A stretch of DNA of 64,000 bases, from positions 1 to 64,000 of the forward strand of contig NZ_JAGIQA010000002.1 in NCBI RefSeq assembly GCF_017814975.1. The letters run 5' to 3'. The position numbers and the translations under genes were made by a program. This stretch comes from Cupriavidus consociatus. GTDB taxonomy: Bacteria; Pseudomonadota; Gammaproteobacteria; Burkholderiales; Burkholderiaceae. Below, piece by piece: positions 25,150 to 33,572 of the stretch (the stretch's first letter is position 1; every line of letters starts with the position of its first letter). The notes under the pieces are model-generated. The model saw only the letters and a program-made list of their open reading frames with translations, made no database searches and was not told the origin of the DNA.

Positions 25150-26030
25150 ACCGCTTTTCCGCATCCGGCGGCGCCTGGCGCCACACGCCGCAAAGCCGCC
25201 CGTGGCGACCCAGCCCGCTGCTGTACGGCGCAGCCGCGGTCCACGTGGCCGGCATCGGCGCCATGCTCACGCATCCCGGCAGCATGATCCCGGCACTGGC
25301 AGGCATTGCCGCCACCCACGTGGCGATGTGCGCCGGCGGCTTGTGGCCGCGCAGCTCGTGGCTGGGGCCCAACCTGCTGCAGCTGCCGCCGTCCGCGCAG
25401 GATTGCGTAGCACTGACCTTCGACGATGGCCCCAATCCGGCGCTGACGCCGCGCGTGCTCGACCTGCTCGACCAGCACGGCGCGCGCGCCACCTTCTTCT
25501 GCGTCGGCGAACGCGCCGCGGCGCATCCGGCGCTGGTGCGCGAGATCGTGCGCCGCGGCCATGCGGTGGAAAACCACAGCATGCATCACCGGCTGCATTT
25601 CTCTCTTTTCGGACCGGGCCGGATGCTGCGCGACATCAGCGCAGCCCAGCAGGTGCTGAGCGACATCACCGGGCAGGCGCCGCGCTTCTTCCGCGCGCCG
25701 GCCGGGCTGCGCAACCCGTTCCTGGAACCGGTGCTGTGCCGCCTCGGGCTCCACCTGGCGGCGTGGACGCGGCGCGGCTTCGACACCCGCTCCGGCGACA
25801 TCGCGGCGCGCGTGGCGCAGCGCCTTACCGGCAAGCTCGCGGGCCGCGACATCCTGCTGCTGCATGACGGTAATCCCGGCCTGGATCCCGCCGGCAATCC
25901 GCACTGCACGACGGTGCTGCCCGCGCTGTTCGCCGCCATCGACCGCGCCGGACTGCACTGCGTGACGTTGCGCGCAGCGGTGGAATCAGGGCATGCCGAC
26001 AGCCATACCGGACAGTCGCCGACAAATTGA
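25146..26030 (+). CDS. NodB-type polysaccharide deacetylase inside the polyene-like operon
   Basis: This 294-residue protein has two N-terminal hydrophobic stretches (about 25-42 and 48-66), so it is probably membrane-anchored, then a full NodB domain: 'TFDDGPNP' (91-98; D93, D94), 'NHSMHH' (143-148; metal His), 'RAPAGLRNP' and 'LLLHDGNPG'. The motifs are intact, so it should be an active metal-dependent de-N- or de-O-acetylase acting on a glycan or glycolipid. It overlaps the exporter stop (ATGA), so it belongs to the operon. Such a deacetylase is not part of the described E. coli aryl-polyene set; it may trim the sugar or acyl head group of this lipid. Confidence 0.88.
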   Translation: MNRFSASGGAWRHTPQSRPWRPSPLLYGAAAVHVAGIGAMLTHPGSMIPALAGIAATHVAMCAGGLWPRSSWLGPNLLQLPPSAQDCVALTFDDGPNPALTPRVLDLLDQHGARATFFCVGERAAAHPALVREIVRRGHAVENHSMHHRLHFSLFGPGRMLRDISAAQQVLSDITGQAPRFFRAPAGLRNPFLEPVLCRLGLHLAAWTRRGFDTRSGDIAARVAQRLTGKLAGRDILLLHDGNPGLDPAGNPHCTTVLPALFAAIDRAGLHCVTLRAAVESGHADSHTGQSPTN

Positions 26031-26079
26031 CCTGCCGGGGCTTGTTACAATTAGCCTACCCCCAAGATCGCGCAAAGCC

Positions 26080-27282
26080 TTGTCTCCGCTACTCTTTTCT
26101 CACTTCACGGCCACCAGCTGCATCGGTACCGGTGCAGACGCCACTTTGTCAGCGCTGCGCGAGCGGCGTGGCGGCCTGGCGCCCTGCCGCTTTGGCGACG
26201 TGCGCCTGGATACCTATGTTGGTGAAGTGCCGGGACTGGATGCGGTGACGTTGCCAACGCACCTGTCGCACTTCGACTGCCGCAACAACCGCCTGGCATG
26301 GCTTGGGCTCGAGGCCGATCGTTTCGCCGAGCGCGTACGCGAAGCCGCGGCCCGCTATGGCGCGGACCGCATCGGTGTCTTTCTCGGCACCAGCACCGCC
26401 GGCGTGCTGCAGACGGAACTGGGTTATCGGCAGCGCGATCCCGATACCGGCGCGCTGCCGCCGGGCTTCCACTACGGCGGCACGCATAACCCCTATTCCC
26501 TGCCCGGCTTCGTGCGCGAGTATCTCGGCCTTGGCGGCCCGGCCGCAGCGGTTTCGTCGGCGTGCTCGTCCGGCGCCAAGGTCTTCAGCTCGGCCCGGCG
26601 CATGATCGAGGCAGGATGGATCGATGCGGCCATCGTCGGCGGCGTCGATTCCCTGTGCCACACCACGCTGTATGGCTTCAATTCGCTCGAGCTGCTGTCA
26701 AAGCGGCCGTGCCGCCCATACGATGTGGCGCGCGATGGCATCTCGATCGGCGAAGGCGCGGCGTTCGGGCTGCTCGAGCGCGCCCCGGAAGCGCCGGCTG
26801 CCGATGCCATCCTGCTGGCCGGCATCGGCGAGTCGAGCGACGCGCACCATATGTCGACCCCGCACCCGGAAGGACTCGGAGCCCGCCTGGCCATGGAACA
26901 GGCGCTGGCCAGCGCCGGCATCGCCGCGGCGCGGGTAAGCTACGTCAACCTGCACGGCACCGCCACGCGCAGCAACGACGCCGCGGAGGCGCTGGCCATG
27001 GCCGCGGTGCTGCCGGGTACGCCATGCAGTTCGACCAAGGGCGCGACCGGCCATGCGCTCGGCGCTGCCGGCGCACTGGAGGCCGTCATCTGCGCCCTGG
27101 CATTGCGCCATGGCCTGCTGCCGGCCGGCATCAACACCACGCAGCCGGACCCGGCGCTGGGCGTGAACTACCTGCTCGAGAGCCGCAGCGCGCCGCTGCG
27201 CTATGCCATGAGCAATGCGTTCGGCTTCGGCGGTTCCAACTGCAGCCTGCTGTTCGCGCGCGCGGACGCGGCGTCTCACTGA
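26080..27282 (+). CDS. Beta-ketoacyl-ACP synthase of the aryl-polyene-like locus
   Basis: This ketosynthase of about 400 residues has an intact Cys-His-His triad: C162 in 'SSACSSGAK', H292 in 'NLHGTATRSND' and K320/H325 in 'KGATGHALG'. It matches aryl-polyene ketosynthases and would extend the chain with malonyl-ACP. The start is uncertain: TTG at 26080 gives the N-terminus usual for this group ('SPLLFSHFTATSCIG'), while an ATG at 25993 would overlap the deacetylase by 38 bp and add a non-conserved leader. Only one complete ketosynthase is encoded, whereas the E. coli set has two. Confidence 0.85.
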   Translation: MSPLLFSHFTATSCIGTGADATLSALRERRGGLAPCRFGDVRLDTYVGEVPGLDAVTLPTHLSHFDCRNNRLAWLGLEADRFAERVREAAARYGADRIGVFLGTSTAGVLQTELGYRQRDPDTGALPPGFHYGGTHNPYSLPGFVREYLGLGGPAAAVSSACSSGAKVFSSARRMIEAGWIDAAIVGGVDSLCHTTLYGFNSLELLSKRPCRPYDVARDGISIGEGAAFGLLERAPEAPAADAILLAGIGESSDAHHMSTPHPEGLGARLAMEQALASAGIAAARVSYVNLHGTATRSNDAAEALAMAAVLPGTPCSSTKGATGHALGAAGALEAVICALALRHGLLPAGINTTQPDPALGVNYLLESRSAPLRYAMSNAFGFGGSNCSLLFARADAASH

Positions 27283-27291
27283 GCCAGCGCC

Positions 27292-28116
27292 ATGCCGCAA
27301 CCCGCTTTGCAACCCGTCTATATCGAAAGCATCGGCCTGCTCGGCCCGGGCATGAATGGCTGGGATGCAGCCCGCGAGATGCTGGCGGGCCGCGCTCCCT
27401 ACACACACGCGCCTACGGAATTGCCGCCGCCCGCCGGCCTGCCGCCCGCGGAGCGCCGGCGCACCGGCCCGACCGTGCGCCTGGCGCTGGGCGTCGGCCA
27501 GCAGGCCGTCGCCGCCAGCGGCCGCGATGCCGCGCAACTGCCGACGATCTTTACCTCGTCGAGCGCCGACGGCCAGAATTTCCACGCAATCTGCGAAGCG
27601 CTGGCCGAACCGGACCCGCTGATGTCGCCGACGCGCTTCCACAACTCCGTCCACAACGCCACCGCGGGCTACTGGGCGATCGCGGCCGGCGCGATGCGCA
27701 CCTCCAACGTGCTGTGCGCGATGGACGGCAGCTTCGGCGCCGGCCTGCTCGAATGCGCGCTGCAGGTGGCGGGCGATGCCGAGCCCTGCCTGCTGATTGC
27801 CTACGACACCGGCTACCCCGAGCCGCTGCACAGCCATCGGCCCATCCCCGACCCGTTCGGCGTAGCGCTGCTGATGACACCGCAGCCAACGCCGCAGTCG
27901 CTGGCGCAGATCGAGGTCTCGCTGACGCAGGCCGGCGCCGATGCGATGCCGGATGCCTCCCTGGAAGCGCTGCGCAAGTCGGCACCGGCCGCGCGCGCGC
28001 TGCCGCTGCTGGCCGCCATCGCACGCGGAGACACCGGCACGGTCGTGCTCGACTACCTGGACAGGCTGCAGATCCGGGCCAGCGTGGCCAGCCTCGGCAC
28101 CGCCGCCGGGGCCTGA
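27292..28116 (+). CDS. Ketosynthase-like chain-length-factor protein (ApeC-like), lacking the active cysteine
   Basis: This 274-residue protein has the fold signature of a ketosynthase N-terminal half ('YIESIGLLGPGMNGWDAA...', 'TIFTSSSADGQNF', 'FHNSVHNATAGYWAIAAGAM'), but the region that should hold the nucleophile reads 'NATAGYW' with no Cys. It also lacks the C-terminal His motifs. In E. coli aryl-polyene synthesis a short ketosynthase-like subunit (ApeC) pairs with an active ketosynthase; this gene, 10 bp after the active one, fits that role. Length is much shorter than a full ketosynthase (about 400), so it is either this subunit or a degenerate ketosynthase. Confidence 0.8.
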   Translation: MPQPALQPVYIESIGLLGPGMNGWDAAREMLAGRAPYTHAPTELPPPAGLPPAERRRTGPTVRLALGVGQQAVAASGRDAAQLPTIFTSSSADGQNFHAICEALAEPDPLMSPTRFHNSVHNATAGYWAIAAGAMRTSNVLCAMDGSFGAGLLECALQVAGDAEPCLLIAYDTGYPEPLHSHRPIPDPFGVALLMTPQPTPQSLAQIEVSLTQAGADAMPDASLEALRKSAPAARALPLLAAIARGDTGTVVLDYLDRLQIRASVASLGTAAGA

Positions 28117-28120
28117 TACC

Positions 28121-28597
28121 GTGAAGCTGCCCGCCCCCGCGCGCGGCCGCGACTGGATCGCGGCGCGCATTCCGCACCAGGGCACGATGTGCCTGCTCGA
28201 TGGCGTGCTGGACTGGGATGAGAACGTGGTGCGCTGCATGTCCGGCACGCATGTGCGGGCGGACAACCCGCTGCGGGCGCAGGGGCGGCTGGCGGCGGTC
28301 TGCGGCATCGAATACGCGGCACAGGCGATGGCCGTGCACGGCGCGCTGCTGGCCGCGCAGGAAGTCAGCCCTTCGCGTCCGCGCTCCGGCTATCTGGCGT
28401 CGGTACGCAAGCTCGAACTGCTGGTGGAAAGGCTGGACGATATCGACGCGCCGCTGCTGATCGAAGCGCGGCGCGTCAGCGGCGAAGGCGCCAGTGTGCT
28501 GTACGCCTTCACCGTCAGCGCGGAGGGCCAGGCCTTGCTGTCAGGCCGGGCAGCGGTGATCCTCGATGCCGCCCGGCATGGCTCGCATGACGGCTGA
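28121..28597 (+). CDS. ApeP-like hot-dog 3-hydroxyacyl-ACP dehydratase
   Basis: This 158-residue protein has the characteristic 'RIPHQGTMCLLD' (about 14-25, active-site His) followed by a single hot-dog domain. It matches the ApeP-type dehydratases of aryl-polyene loci, which with the ApeI-type domain create the conjugated double bonds. The start is GTG at 28121, 5 bp after the previous stop; no ATG is suitably placed. It is the last gene of the operon, where a ketoreductase (ApeQ) would be expected to follow, but the next gene is convergent fumarylacetoacetase, so reduction must be supplied by a reductase encoded elsewhere. Confidence 0.82.
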   Translation: MKLPAPARGRDWIAARIPHQGTMCLLDGVLDWDENVVRCMSGTHVRADNPLRAQGRLAAVCGIEYAAQAMAVHGALLAAQEVSPSRPRSGYLASVRKLELLVERLDDIDAPLLIEARRVSGEGASVLYAFTVSAEGQALLSGRAAVILDAARHGSHDG

Positions 28598-28615
28598 AGC
28601 GCCGGCTGACACTCC

Positions 28616-29878
28616 TTAGCGCGCGGGCAGGATCTTGCCCGAGACCGTGCCGAAACCGACGCGGTAGCCCTCGCCCTGGCAGTAGCCGGTCATGATCACG
28701 CTGTCGCCGTCCTGCAGGAAGCCGCGCTGGCTGCCGTCGGCAAGCGTCACCGGCTCGGCGCCGTTGCGGGTCAGCTCCAGCATGCTGCCGTAGGAGTCCG
28801 GCGTGGTGCCCGAGATCGTGCCCGAGCCCATCAGGTCGCCCACGCGCACATTGCAGCCCGACACCGTGTGGTGCGCCAGCTGCTGTGCCATGGTCCAGTA
28901 CATCGCCTTGAAGTTGGTGCGGCAGATCGTGCTCGGCGCGGGCGCGCGTTCCGGCTGCAGCGCCACTTCCAGCGCGATGTCATAGGCGTTCTTGTCCTGC
29001 TGCTGCAGGTACGGCAGCGGCTGCGGCGACTGCTCGGGATTGTCGCGGCGGAACGGTTCCAGCGCGTCCATCGTCACCACCCACGGCGAGATCGAAGTGC
29101 CGAAGCCCTTGCTGTTGAACGGCCCCAGCGGCACGTATTCCCACTGCTGGATATCGCGCGCGCTCCAGTCGTTGAGCAGCACCATGCCGAACATATGGGC
29201 CGGCGCGTCGGCAGTGCTGACGGGCTCGCCCAGCGCCGATTCCTTGCCGACGATAAAGCCCATCTCCAGTTCGAAATCCAGCTTGCGGCAGGCGCTGAAC
29301 ACCGGGCGCGCTTCGTTCGGCAGCTTGATCTGGCCGTTCGGGCGATGCAGCGGCGTGCCGCTCACCACCACCGAGCTGGCGCGGCCGTTATAGCCGATGG
29401 GGATTTCCAGCCAGTTCGGCAGCAGCGCGTTGTCCGGGTCGCGGAACATGCGGCCGACATTGGTGGCGTGTTCCTTCGACGAATAGAAGTCGGTGTAGCC
29501 GGGGATGTCGACCGGCAGGTGCAGCGCCGCGGCCGACATCGGCACCAGCGCCTGGTCGCGCAACGCGGCGTTGTCGCGCAGCGCTGCGTCTTCGCCGGAC
29601 AGCAGCGCGGACAGGCGCTTGCGGGTCTCGGTCCAGGCAGGCTTGCCGAGGGCGATGAAGCGGTTCAGGGTCGTGCCGGCGAAGGTGCCCTTTGCTGCGG
29701 CCGGCAGCAGGCCGGCGTCATCGAGCGCGGCCAGGTCGAGGATCTGGTCGCCGATGGCAACGCCGACGCGCGGCGACTGGCCTTTGACGGAGAACACGCC
29801 GTAAGGCAGGTTCTGCAGCGGGAAATGGGTCTGGCCGTCGTTGGCGCTATCGATCCAGCTGGTTTGGGGGGCGGTCAT
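28616..29878 (-). CDS. fahA: Fumarylacetoacetase
   Basis: This 420-residue enzyme hydrolyses fumarylacetoacetate to fumarate and acetoacetate, the last step of tyrosine/homogentisate breakdown. The N-terminal domain begins 'SWIDSANDGQTHFPLQNLPYGVF', the classical bacterial/eukaryotic FAH start. The catalytic core has 'ARPVFSACRKLDFELEMGFIVG' with metal-binding Glu residues, 'VLLNDWSARDIQQWEYVPLGPF' with the metal Asp, and 'MGSGTISG'. The ATG at 29878 starts at the conserved N-terminus; an upstream frame runs into the REP-like repeat. It lies 143 bp after hmgA on the same strand. Confidence 0.95.
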   Translation of the reverse strand: MTAPQTSWIDSANDGQTHFPLQNLPYGVFSVKGQSPRVGVAIGDQILDLAALDDAGLLPAAAKGTFAGTTLNRFIALGKPAWTETRKRLSALLSGEDAALRDNAALRDQALVPMSAAALHLPVDIPGYTDFYSSKEHATNVGRMFRDPDNALLPNWLEIPIGYNGRASSVVVSGTPLHRPNGQIKLPNEARPVFSACRKLDFELEMGFIVGKESALGEPVSTADAPAHMFGMVLLNDWSARDIQQWEYVPLGPFNSKGFGTSISPWVVTMDALEPFRRDNPEQSPQPLPYLQQQDKNAYDIALEVALQPERAPAPSTICRTNFKAMYWTMAQQLAHHTVSGCNVRVGDLMGSGTISGTTPDSYGSMLELTRNGAEPVTLADGSQRGFLQDGDSVIMTGYCQGEGYRVGFGTVSGKILPAR

Positions 29879-29950
29879 GTGTGGCTCCGGATAGTTGGAA
29901 TGGCACGGCGTGGCGCGTACCGGTAATTCATCGTGCCTGGCGGGCGCCGC

Positions 29951-29990
29951 CCCTCTCCCCTGGCCCCTCTCCCGCATGCAGGAGAGGGGC
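29951..29990. repeat. REP-like palindromic element
   Basis: A CCTCTCCCGCATGCAGGAGAGG hairpin preceded by CCCCTCTCCCC matches the hairpin core of the two copies at 1070-1190. It lies between hmgA and fahA and could stabilise or trim the message. Confidence 0.6.
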
Positions 29991-30021
29991 AAACCAGGCG
30001 GGGATGGCGGGCGCTAGCGGT

Positions 30022-31341
30022 TTAGCGGACGTTCGGGTTGAAGTTCTTCTTCAGGCCTTGCCAGCAGGTGTAGTACTCCTGCTGCAGCGAGGCCGACTGC
30101 GCCGCGTAAGGCGTCGGGCGGATCACGCCCGGTGTCTCGAACATGAAAGCCATGGTGTTTTCGATGTGGTGCGGCGTCGAGGTATCTGCAGCGCTGGCCT
30201 TTTCGAAGGTCTCGGCATCGGGGCCGTGGCCGCTCATGCAGTTATGCAGGCTGGCGCCGCCCGGTGCGAAACCCTCGGCCTTGGCGTCGTAGACGCCGCT
30301 GATCAGGCCCATGAATTCGCTGGCGATATTGCGGTGGAACCAGGGCGGGCGGAACGAGTCCTGCATCGCCAGCCAGCGCGGCCCGAAGATGACAAAGTCG
30401 ATGGTGTCCACGCCCGGGGTGTCCGACGGCGACTGCAGCACCAGGAAGATCGACGGGTCCGGGTGGTCGAAGCTGATCGAGCCGATGGTGTTGAAGCGGC
30501 GCAGGTCGTACTTGTACGGCACGTAGTTGCCGTGCCAGGCCACCACGTCCAGCGGCGAATGGCCGATCCCGGCGCGCCACAGGTTGCCCTGGAACTTGGC
30601 CACCAGCTCGAAATCGCCCTCGCGGTCTTCATAGCTGGCCACCGGCGACAGGAAATCGCGCGGGTTGGCCAGGCCGTTGGAGCCGATCACGCCCAGGTCG
30701 GGCAGCTTGAACAATGCGCCGTAGTTTTCGCAGATATAGCCGCGCGCCTCGCCATCCGGCAGCTCAACGCGGAAACGCACGCCGCGCGGGATCACGACGA
30801 TCTCCTGCGGTTCCACTTCCAGGCGGCCCAGCTCGGTCACCATCAGCAGGCGCCCTTGCTGCGGCACGATCAGCATCTCGCCGTCGGCGTTGTAGAAGAA
30901 GCGGTCATGCATCGACTGGTTGGCCAGGTACAGGTGGATGCCGCAGCCGCTCATCGCTTCCGGGCCGCCATTGCCGGCCATGGTGACGATGCCGTCCACG
31001 AAATCGGTCGGCACCGACGGCATTGCCGGCGGGCTCCAGCGCATCTGGTTGGGCGACGGCGGCACCTGGTCGAAGCGGCTCAGGAAACGCGACTGCTCGA
31101 CCTGCGTGAACGGGTTGTGCATCGACGCCGGGCGGATGCGGTACAGCCACGAGCGGCGGTTGTGCGCGCGCGGCGCGGTGAAGGCGGTGCCGGACAGCTG
31201 CTCGGCATAGAGGCCGTAAGGCGCGCGCTGCGGCGAATTCTGGCCCACGGGCAGCGCACCGGGCAGCGCCTCGGTGGCGAATTCGTTGGCGAAGCCGGAC
31301 ATGTAGCCGTGCTCGGCGAGCTGGGTGTGCGTGAGGTTCAT
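30022..31341 (-). CDS. hmgA: Homogentisate 1,2-dioxygenase
   Basis: This 439-residue non-heme iron enzyme opens the homogentisate ring to maleylacetoacetate. It begins with the family start '[26 protein letters not shown]', holds '[16 protein letters not shown]' after the conserved Pro-Trp-Phe-His (iron His and Glu) and '[19 protein letters not shown]' with the third iron ligand. Length matches the family (about 430-445). It sits between an FAD hydroxylase gene (43 bp upstream) and fahA, all leftward, forming a homogentisate operon. A maleylacetoacetate isomerase gene is not seen in the window. Confidence 0.96.
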   Translation of the reverse strand: MNLTHTQLAEHGYMSGFANEFATEALPGALPVGQNSPQRAPYGLYAEQLSGTAFTAPRAHNRRSWLYRIRPASMHNPFTQVEQSRFLSRFDQVPPSPNQMRWSPPAMPSVPTDFVDGIVTMAGNGGPEAMSGCGIHLYLANQSMHDRFFYNADGEMLIVPQQGRLLMVTELGRLEVEPQEIVVIPRGVRFRVELPDGEARGYICENYGALFKLPDLGVIGSNGLANPRDFLSPVASYEDREGDFELVAKFQGNLWRAGIGHSPLDVVAWHGNYVPYKYDLRRFNTIGSISFDHPDPSIFLVLQSPSDTPGVDTIDFVIFGPRWLAMQDSFRPPWFHRNIASEFMGLISGVYDAKAEGFAPGGASLHNCMSGHGPDAETFEKASAADTSTPHHIENTMAFMFETPGVIRPTPYAAQSASLQQEYYTCWQGLKKNFNPNVR

Positions 31342-31384
31342 GGTGTCGTCAGCGTTGCGGTGTCGGTCGGTGGTTCAGGGTTCT

Positions 31385-33106
31385 CTAGTGAATCTGGCCG
31401 TTGGCTGGCATGCACAAGGCGCGCAACAGCGCGGCCTGCACGGCTTCGGCATCAAAGGCTCGCCACCGGGCACAGACGTGCTGGTCGGGACGGATCAGAT
31501 AGCAGGTGCCCGGACGTCCGTCGTAGCGGCCTGCAGCAAGGCCTTCGGCATCGCTCACGTGGCGCGGGCCATCGGACGGTGCGGCGGGCGGTGTGGCGGG
31601 CTGGCCCGGCGGCTCCACGAACAGCAGGCGCACCGGCACCGCGGCCGTTGCCAGCCGGCGGCGCGCATCGTCCGGGATCGCGCCGCCGTCGCCAAAGACC
31701 AGCAGCGTAAAGCCATCGGCCAGTCCGGCCAGTTCGCCCAGCAGCCAGCCCGGCTGCGCGTCGCCGTGGCGCTGCAGCGGTGCATCCACGCATGGCGCAC
31801 CGGGCACCATCGCACCCGCGAACACATCGCGATCCGGCGTGTTGAGCGGCGAATCCCCTAGCACCGTGGGCAGCGACAGCCGGCCGCTGTTGACCAGCTG
31901 GCGCGCGAACGCATGGCGGCGCGCCAGGCGCAGCACCGCATCGCGGAAGGTCCGGCTTACGGCGCTCTTGGGCGTGATGAAATCGGTCGAGCGCGTCGAG
32001 TGGCGGATGTTCTCGTCGGCCGCGGCCTCGCGCTCGCTGGCATAACTGTCGAGCAGCGCATCGCCAGCGCGTCCGGCCAGCACCAGTGCCAGCTTCCACG
32101 CAAGGTTTTCCGCATCCTGCATGCCGCTGTTGGCACCGCGCGCGCCGAACGGCGAGACGCGGTGTGCGGCGTCGCCGGCGAACAGCACGCGGCCGTGGCG
32201 GAAGGCATCCATGCGCTGGCAGCAGAAGGTATAGACGCTGACCCACTCCAGCGTGAAGGCCACGTCATCGCCCAGCATGGCCCGGATGCGAGGGATCACG
32301 CGCTCCGGCTGCTTCTCGGTTTCAGGATCGGCATCCCAGCCTAGCTGGAAATCGAGGCGCCAGACATCGTCGGGCTGCCGGTGCAGCAGCGCGGACCGGC
32401 CCGGGTTGAAGGGCGGGTCGAACCAGAACCAGCGCTCGGCCGGGAACGGCGCCGCCATCTTCACATCGGCGATGAGGAAACGGTCGTGGAACACGCGGCC
32501 CTTGCTTTCCAGGCCAAGGCACTGGCGCACAGCGCTGTGGGCGCCATCGGCGGCCACCACGTAGCGCGCATGCAGCAGGTAGTCCCCGTCAGGCGTCGAG
32601 ACCGTCAGCGCGATCTTGTCCTGGCCCGGCACAACGTCGACGACGCGATGCCGCCAGCGGAGTTCTATGCCGGGTAACCTGGCCGCGCGTTCGACCAGGA
32701 AGCTTTCCAGGTAGTACTGCTGCAGGTTGACGAAGGCCGGCCGGCGATGGCCGGCCTCTGGCAGCAGGTCGAAGCGGTACACCTCCTCGTCCCCGAAAAA
32801 CACCTTGCCGACATGCCAGCTGACGCCCTTGGCCGCGACCCGTTCGCCGCAGCCGAGGCGATCGAGGATATCCAGCGTGCGCTTGGCAAAGCAGATGGCG
32901 CGCGAGCCGGCGGCGAGCGTGTCGTCGTCATCCAGCACGACCACGGGAACGCCGCGCTGCGCCAGGTCGATCGCGGCGGTGAGCCCGACCGGCCCGGCGC
33001 CTACCACCGCCACCGGGCGGATCCCATGCGCGGCCACCGGCTGCGAGCGTTGCTCGGCGCCGGGCTGGTACGCGAAGGTGCGTTGCGGGTTGGCGGTGGT
33101 GTTCAC
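31385..33106 (-). CDS. FAD-dependent aromatic hydroxylase (class A flavoprotein monooxygenase)
   Basis: This 573-residue enzyme has an N-terminal FAD-binding 'VAVVGAGPVGLTAAIDLAQRG' (about 32-52), the DG motif 'VVAADGAHSAVRQ', and the second FAD motif 'VLFAGDAAHRVSPFGARGANSGMQDAENL', with a thioredoxin-like C-terminal region as in MhpA/phenol hydroxylase relatives. It starts the leftward unit before hmgA and fahA. The most economical role is ring hydroxylation that yields homogentisate, for example 3-hydroxyphenylacetate 6-hydroxylation; a 3-(3-hydroxyphenyl)propionate-type activity cannot be excluded. A dyad-rich region upstream probably controls the unit. Confidence 0.8.
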   Translation of the reverse strand: MNTTANPQRTFAYQPGAEQRSQPVAAHGIRPVAVVGAGPVGLTAAIDLAQRGVPVVVLDDDDTLAAGSRAICFAKRTLDILDRLGCGERVAAKGVSWHVGKVFFGDEEVYRFDLLPEAGHRRPAFVNLQQYYLESFLVERAARLPGIELRWRHRVVDVVPGQDKIALTVSTPDGDYLLHARYVVAADGAHSAVRQCLGLESKGRVFHDRFLIADVKMAAPFPAERWFWFDPPFNPGRSALLHRQPDDVWRLDFQLGWDADPETEKQPERVIPRIRAMLGDDVAFTLEWVSVYTFCCQRMDAFRHGRVLFAGDAAHRVSPFGARGANSGMQDAENLAWKLALVLAGRAGDALLDSYASEREAAADENIRHSTRSTDFITPKSAVSRTFRDAVLRLARRHAFARQLVNSGRLSLPTVLGDSPLNTPDRDVFAGAMVPGAPCVDAPLQRHGDAQPGWLLGELAGLADGFTLLVFGDGGAIPDDARRRLATAAVPVRLLFVEPPGQPATPPAAPSDGPRHVSDAEGLAAGRYDGRPGTCYLIRPDQHVCARWRAFDAEAVQAALLRALCMPANGQIH

Positions 33107-33572
33107 GGCGTCTCCATGCGGCGCTGCGCTGGCGCCCCGGGAACCCTTTTTGGCGGGCCCTGCCGGTCTGGGTGAGTTCGGTACGGAATTACGTATTCCG
33201 TAATTGATTTACCATATCGTAATTCTATAAAACAGGCGTGTCAAACCCGCTCGGCGAATGCGCAAGGCAGCGCACCCACTGGAGTTGTAGGCCGGAACGA
33301 GAAAAAAGGGGAAAAGTGCGACCTTCAGCGCGCGTCAGGCATGGGACGCGGCGGTTTCAGGGAAGTCGTACAGAAGGCGCCGGCAATCACCGCGCGCAGC
33401 GACCGCGGCGGCGTGATGGAGGCACCGGGCGGCGCAGACAGCGCCCGGGTCGATGACAACCACAACCGGCGCGGAGCGAAGGCCGCGCCGCGCCGGTTGC
33501 TGGATGGTGGTCTGGAATGCCGTCCGCCTGCGCCGGCCCGTGGGAGACGTGGCCGGCCAGGCAGCGGCCGGA
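33107..33572. other. 466-bp region without a convincing gene
   Basis: This gap between the aromatic hydroxylase start and the end of the XRE-regulator gene has an operator-like stretch at 33182-33224. The rest has only short GC-rich frames lacking ribosome sites or recognisable protein features. I see no RNA gene or repeat. Confidence 0.6.
33182..33224. promoter_or_regulatory. Inverted and direct repeats upstream of the aromatic hydroxylase-hmgA-fahA genes
   Basis: A perfect 8-bp inverted repeat, TACGGAAT-N5-ATTCCGTA (33182-33202), is followed by a second CGTAATT half-site at 33219-33225, in line with CGTAATT at 33199-33205. The stretch is AT-rich against a GC-rich background and lies about 75-120 bp upstream of the hydroxylase ATG. 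It looks like an operator for an IclR- or MarR-type regulator of homogentisate genes; no such regulator is adjacent. Confidence 0.5.
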
